Below, piece after piece: positions 20,250 to 21,058 of a stretch of DNA of 21,058 nt (positions are counted from its first letter, which is position 1; the number at the start of each line of letters is the position of its first letter). The DNA is from a virus: the IMG/VR virus record IMGVR_UViG_3300044701_001786, positions 1 to 21,058 of that record. One strand, 5' to 3'. The notes below the pieces were generated by a model. It was given only the letters and a program-made list of their open reading frames with translations, did no database searches and was not told the origin of the DNA. The translations under genes and the position numbers were made by a program.

Positions 20250-20481
20250 CGAGGCTGACTACGACGACTGGGAGTACGGCACTGAGCCGATCCGTGGAGA
20301 CACTGCCTGGGTAGCCCCGACCAGTGTGCTCCACGTCTACTCCCGGTTGCTCCAACGGTTTCAGGAAGCAGAGACTGTGAGTCATCAGCAGCTGGCAGCC
20401 ATTGCTATTTCTGAGCTTCTTACTCTCCCACCTGAGACGCTGACGAGACTCTCGCAAACGCTCACTTCTCTAGTACACTAA
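20155..20481 (+). CDS. Hypothetical protein with an uncertain start
   Basis: The frame from the ATG at 20155 gives 108 residues but overlaps the acidic gene by 95 nt. Its first ~30 residues read like an out-of-frame copy of that gene. Protein-like sequence begins near the upstream stop (NEADYDDWEYGTEPIRGDTA), continuing VYSRLLQRFQEAE and a helical C-terminus. No ATG, GTG or TTG lies between 20158 and the GTG at 20326, which would give only 51 residues. So either the long overlapping start is used (AGAGG lies just before it) or the two frames are joined by a +1 shift. Confidence 0.45.
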   Translation: METSQSLSKPESAPGSRSTCPIYTAIARTVRNEADYDDWEYGTEPIRGDTAWVAPTSVLHVYSRLLQRFQEAETVSHQQLAAIAISELLTLPPETLTRLSQTLTSLVH

Positions 20482-20500
20482 TTTCGTTTTATTACTCGCC

Positions 20501-20911
20501 ATGCTTACTCTCCTCTCTGACAAGGAAATCAACCAGCTCCACAGCTACATGACGGAGTTGACCACCACGGTGGAAAACCTGACCCGGATTCTCGGTGGCG
20601 CCCAGACCGTTGCCTTCGACTTCGAGCAGCCAATCACTCCAAAGCCAGTCAAAGTTTCTGCTGCCCCAGTGCAGAAGTCTCAGCGTAAGACTCGTGGGTC
20701 CAAGCCTCGTAGGGGTGGCAACGCATCCCTGTCGGTGCGCCAGGTTGGCGAGATCAAGCGGTTGCTTGGTACCGGCAAGTCTGCAGCCGCGATTGCCCGT
20801 GAGTTCAAGGTCCACTACAGCACCATCAACGCCATCAAGTGGGGCAAGACCTGGAAGGATGTCGAGGCTGCCAACTCCAAGCCCTTGGAGATTGTGGAGA
20901 TCCGTAAGTGA
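20501..20911 (+). CDS. HTH DNA-binding protein
   Basis: The protein has 136 residues. The N-terminal ~35 residues are a coiled-coil-like helix (LSDKEINQLHSYMTELTTTV) that could mediate dimerisation, followed by a basic linker (SQRKTRGSKPRRGGN). The C-terminal half is a recombinase/Hin-type helix-turn-helix (LSVRQVGEIKRLLGTGKSAA, IAREFKVHYSTINAIKWGKT). This is a phage regulator type I recognise by motif, without a catalytic domain, so it is probably a transcription factor or DNA-organising protein. It has no clear Shine-Dalgarno sequence. Its TGA overlaps the GTG of dcd. Confidence 0.7.
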   Translation: MLTLLSDKEINQLHSYMTELTTTVENLTRILGGAQTVAFDFEQPITPKPVKVSAAPVQKSQRKTRGSKPRRGGNASLSVRQVGEIKRLLGTGKSAAAIAREFKVHYSTINAIKWGKTWKDVEAANSKPLEIVEIRK

Positions 20912-21058
20912 TTTTGTGTGACAGCGAGATTCGGGCCCTCTGTGAGGGGGGCCTTGTCGATCCTTACGATCCAGTCCTAGTCAATCCAGCCAGCCTGGAT
21001 GTACGCCTTGGGTTTGAGTTGATGGTTGAGGTGGAGGAGTATCCGACACTGATTCCAG
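20908..21058 (+). CDS. dcd: dCTP deaminase, N-terminal part (truncated by window edge)
   Basis: A GTG at 20908 overlaps the previous TGA (GTGA) and opens a frame that runs off the right edge after 50 codons. It reads MILCDSEIRALCEGGLVDPY, then VLVNPASLDVRLGFELMV. The MIL-D-EI start and the QPAS-LD-RLG motif (here NPASLDVRLG) are hallmarks of dCTP deaminase (and bifunctional dCTP deaminase/dUTPase), which makes dUTP from dCTP for thymidylate supply. Catalytic residues lie beyond the window. It follows a replication cluster, consistent with nucleotide supply during phage DNA synthesis. Confidence 0.8.
   Translation, partial: MILCDSEIRALCEGGLVDPYDPVLVNPASLDVRLGFELMVEVEEYPTLIP

Noticed and set aside
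20462-20500. TACACT as a -10 promoter element before the HTH gene
   Set aside because: No credible -35 element at normal spacing; could be chance in a short AT-rich gap.

Overview
This window is part of a tailed double-stranded DNA bacteriophage genome. It carries a large terminase, portal, scaffold-like protein, major capsid protein and fibre-type proteins. On another strand block it carries a primase-helicase, a RecB/Cas4-like nuclease, a probable ssDNA-binding protein and the start of a dCTP deaminase. There is no rRNA, tRNA, integrase, insertion sequence or CRISPR array. Several small proteins (the 53-residue basic protein at 9280-9441, the LKRSAVA-type fibre adaptors, the GQPFV-repeat protein) look like types I associate with phages of picocyanobacteria. 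That host guess comes from memory of protein style, not from a search.

Layout: 1-12,886 is read entirely on the minus strand. From right to left it holds a long acidic protein of unknown function, an ArdA-like antirestriction protein, a hydrophobic micro-ORF, a 60-residue protein, large terminase, a basic 53-residue protein, three small virion-type genes, the portal, five tail-fibre/adsorption-type genes plus two small ones, scaffold, major capsid protein, a rho-independent terminator, and possibly the start of another endonuclease gene cut by the window edge. Starts and stops often overlap (TAATG, ATGA), as in one long late operon.

13,025-13,668 is a short plus-strand pair (ATGA overlap) ending in a strong terminator. 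13,958-16,528 is minus again: a probable small terminase or HTH protein, a PD-(D/E)XK nuclease, a free-standing HNH-AP2 endonuclease and a probable ssDNA-binding protein. From 16,677 to the right edge everything is plus: an 805-residue primase-helicase, a run of small unknown proteins (one a Cys-rich zinc-binding type, one extremely acidic), an HTH protein and dcd. This reads as the early/replication arm facing away from the late arm, with two divergent control regions (12,887-13,024 and 16,529-16,676).

The most interesting signals are at the DNA level. (1) An array of six copies of a CAATGGGACAC-type motif, alternating in orientation, sits inside the 3' end of the primase-helicase gene and looks like an intragenic origin or regulatory array. 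(2) A clustered octamer TGAATGGC and its variants run through the nuclease/terminase-S block, are read in all three frames, and so appear to be under DNA-level constraint. (3) An octamer GCTCCAGT recurs on one strand only. At the protein level, an ArdA-type C-terminal half is joined to a different N-terminal half, beside other very acidic proteins that could be further anti-defence candidates.
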